Shown here: positions 62,038 to 64,000 of the stretch, piece after piece | Layout of the letters: the number at the start of each line of letters is the position of its first letter | Position numbering within the stretch: position 1 is the stretch's first letter | NCBI GenBank assembly: GCA_930367215.1 | Contig: OV884058.1 | Location: 201,146,208-201,210,207, forward strand | DNA: 64,000 nucleotides | Direction: 5' to 3' | From: Pollenia angustigena | Taxonomy: Eukaryota; Arthropoda; Insecta; Diptera; Polleniidae | Program-made: the position numbers and the translations under genes | The notes under the pieces: generated by a model | The model's database searches: none | What the model was told of the DNA's origin: nothing | The model's input: the letters and a program-made list of their open reading frames with translations, nothing else

Positions 62038-64000
62038 CCGGGCCTTCGGTGTTTTCCTGAACTACATGTACGCTATTTCCATTGTTATTTCGGTTTCGTC
62101 TACCATTATTATTGTTGTTTTGTCTATTGTTGTAATGGTTATTATCATTCCAGGAGGCTTATTCTGAATTGCGATGCGAAAATCAATGCGATGCGAAAAT
62201 GCATAAATGCGAACAGTTGCTATTCTGTATTGCGATATTCGCAAAGTTTTTTTTTAATCGCATTTCGAATGCGAAAAGGTGACAAGTCGGTATTCTACAT
62301 TGCGAAAACAAATGTCAAATTCGCAAAATTTATTCGACAACAAAATAGCATTCGCAAAGTACAAACATGTTAGTGAAAGATAATATTTTATTTATTTATT
62401 CATCATATATTTATTATTTAATTCAGGGAAGCAAGCAATAAAACCACCAAACCGCGTTAATTTGAAATAATGATAGAATATGTATATGAATAAGCACAGC
62501 CAAATGCACATCAGTCGGCAAATACTTTGTGGCAAACGTTAACTGAAGAACTAAATATCAATGGACCACCTATTAGAGAAGCTGCAGGATGGAAAAAGTA
62601 TGAAATATATAAACCAGTTCAAAAATATTTGACTTTAACTTAAATTTTAATAGAATTGGGCCGATTTTAAAGTACACACAAAACGTTTTCATTTTGTTCG
62701 TCGTCGAACCACAGTGCCACAAAATCCATTTTTATTATTTTTTTTTATTACAGAATGTCCTAAATAAATTAATTAAACAATTTTCACAGCGAAACACAAA
62801 CAATTTATTTATTTTTAATTTGATGTTTATTGACACTGACGTATATTTGAGCAGCGTTGCCACAATTTGAAATAAATTGCGAATGCGATTGCGAAAGTCT
62901 AACAGAATACCAATTTTCTTTCGCATCGCATTTCATTTGCGCATCGTATTGATTTTCGCATCGCAATTCAGAATAAGCCTCCAGGTATTATTATTATAAT
63001 TTCTATTATTATTTCTATGATTATTATTATTATTTCTATGATTATTATTATTTCTGTTATTGTTATAATTCGAATTTCTATTATTCTGATTCGAAATATT
63101 GTTTCTGTTATAATTATTATTTCTAAAGTTATTATTTTTATTATTCCGCTTATTTGAATTGTTTCCATTATAAAAATATAATACTTGATTTTCATTACTA
63201 GCAAAGTCTTTTCCTAGTTCTATTGCAAGTTGTACAGCTTCATTCAAGTCCTTTGGCTTAGAAGCAAAAATTGTTGGCTTAATATCTGCATTAAGACCAT
63301 TTTTGAATATATTCAATGCATAAGTATTATTAAGAGCAATTATTTGTGTTTTTCTGTATAGCATTGCATTGCGGTATTTCGTGTATTTGCAGTTCATTCA
63401 GTTCAGCAATCATTTCTAAAAGCTTCTCGTTATATGTTTGTATTTTCATGTTCTTTTGCATGAATCTACTCAAAGTTAGTTGTATTTGAGCTATAGTTTT
63501 TGTAGACTTATATCTTGATTGAAGTGAATTTTTAAGGCTATTGAAATCATTAATTTCTGTAGCACTTATAGCAGTTCTAACGCTTGGTGTTAATTTCACA
63601 TTAATAACAAAATCTATGAGTTGTATTTTCGCGTCAGTTGTTAAAGAATTGTAAATTATTTCAACTATTTTCAAAAATGATATTAAATCTTTGAAATTTC
63701 CAGAAAATTCTGGTATACTTTTCAATGATAGTTCCAAATTGAATGATGCCATTTTAACTGTAGAATTTGAACTTGAACTTGAATTTTCAGGAGTTAAGTT
63801 TGAGTTTTCAGTAGATACGTTTGAATTTTCAGCCTCTCTTTCTGAATCTGACATACTTTGAGTTGATTCTGTATCTAATCTTTCTAATTTTTGCTTTAAC
63901 AGTGTCTTTGCTTTTTCATAAAGTTTGTAAAATTTCTCTATAAGTTTTTCTTTTATTTCTTTACCAATGCTAAATTCTACAAATTGTTTTTCAATTAACT
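61991..64000 (-). pseudogene. gag: gypsy gag gene, open at window edge, split by a MITE
   Basis: The frame is open from the window end (64000) through EKLIEKFYKLYEKAKTLL and SDSEREAENSN, a capsid part (IPEFSGNFKDLISFL), then a one-base shift near 63375. It continues into an asparagine and arginine-rich nucleocapsid-like tail (RNNNHRNNN). An 826-bp MITE (62155-62980) interrupts the tail. With one CCAGG kept, the same frame resumes beyond it (DNNHYNNRQ) and ends at 61991, overlapping the protease frame. The start codon lies beyond the window. Confidence 0.82.
62155..62980. mobile_element. 826-bp MITE with GCGATGCG-rich ends, TSD CCAGG
   Basis: The inverted ends begin AGGCTTATTCTGAATTGCGA and match over about 48 bp with two or three changes. 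The flanks are CCAGG on both sides (62150-62154 and 62981-62985), a 5-bp duplication. The motif attctg-attgcga recurs inward on both sides. The element has no gene. Removing it restores the gag frame, which confirms the boundaries. Confidence 0.9.

Overview
This is an AT-rich stretch of an animal genome, almost certainly an insect and most likely a higher fly. The evidence is an errantivirus-type retroelement with an env gene, a BEL/Pao element with a tRNA-Tyr-type primer site, short GT-AG introns of about 60 bp, many arthropod-type DNA transposons, and catac/gtac simple-sequence tracts. I recognise no ordinary host gene, tRNA or rRNA. The window is a mosaic of transposable elements, nested up to three deep, plus fragments of endogenised RNA virus. 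It has the look of pericentromeric or heterochromatic DNA.

Layout. 1-3905: a degenerate LTR-like repeat split by an intact DNA transposon (730-3582) with a 601-aa putative DDD transposase and six copies of GTAACGGTCGTGACA. 5213-8756: a 5'-truncated, frameshifted errantivirus (RNase H end, integrase, env, 3' LTR start). 8803-13477: a foldback MITE, a small gag-like fragment, and a CAC-ended DNA transposon with a decayed transposase. 13956-24434: a two-gene DNA transposon (transposase plus a spliced DUF4806-like gene). A piggyBac element (14051-21509) sits in the last exon of its second gene, and that piggyBac is split by an intact RAG1/Transib-like element (15924-19811). 26144-32103: a second, broken RAG1/Transib-like gene carrying a hAT insertion with nested MITEs, then a second member of the CAC-element transposase family. 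33886-43340: piggyBac and hAT remnants, an intact DUF7869-type transposon (35548-39070), gypsy gag and leader pieces, a hAT remnant and a second copy of the LTR-like repeat. 43769-45430, 57426-58681 and 59224-61660: virus-like and piggyBac fragments in two near-identical partial copies, including an SF2 helicase C-terminal part. 45484-57425: a full-length BEL/Pao retrotransposon with apparently identical LTRs, an intact 1771-aa polyprotein, an extra downstream zinc-knuckle ORF and a 382-aa ORF in antisense orientation just after the primer site. 61281-64000: a gypsy gag-protease gene, open at the window edge, split by an 826-bp MITE and fused in frame to the viral helicase fragment.

How the parts relate. 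Nearly every element and virus fragment is coded on the minus strand. The two clear exceptions are the youngest-looking, intact insertions (Transib-like and BEL). A strand-biased collection of errantivirus, gypsy, DNA transposon and viral fragments is the architecture of a uni-strand, flamenco-like piRNA cluster read along the plus strand. That is an inference needing small-RNA data. Several insertions are supported by empty-site logic: removing the insert and one target copy restores a reading frame or an LTR homologue. These are 730-3582, 14051-21509, 26677-28357, 35548-39070 and 62155-62980.
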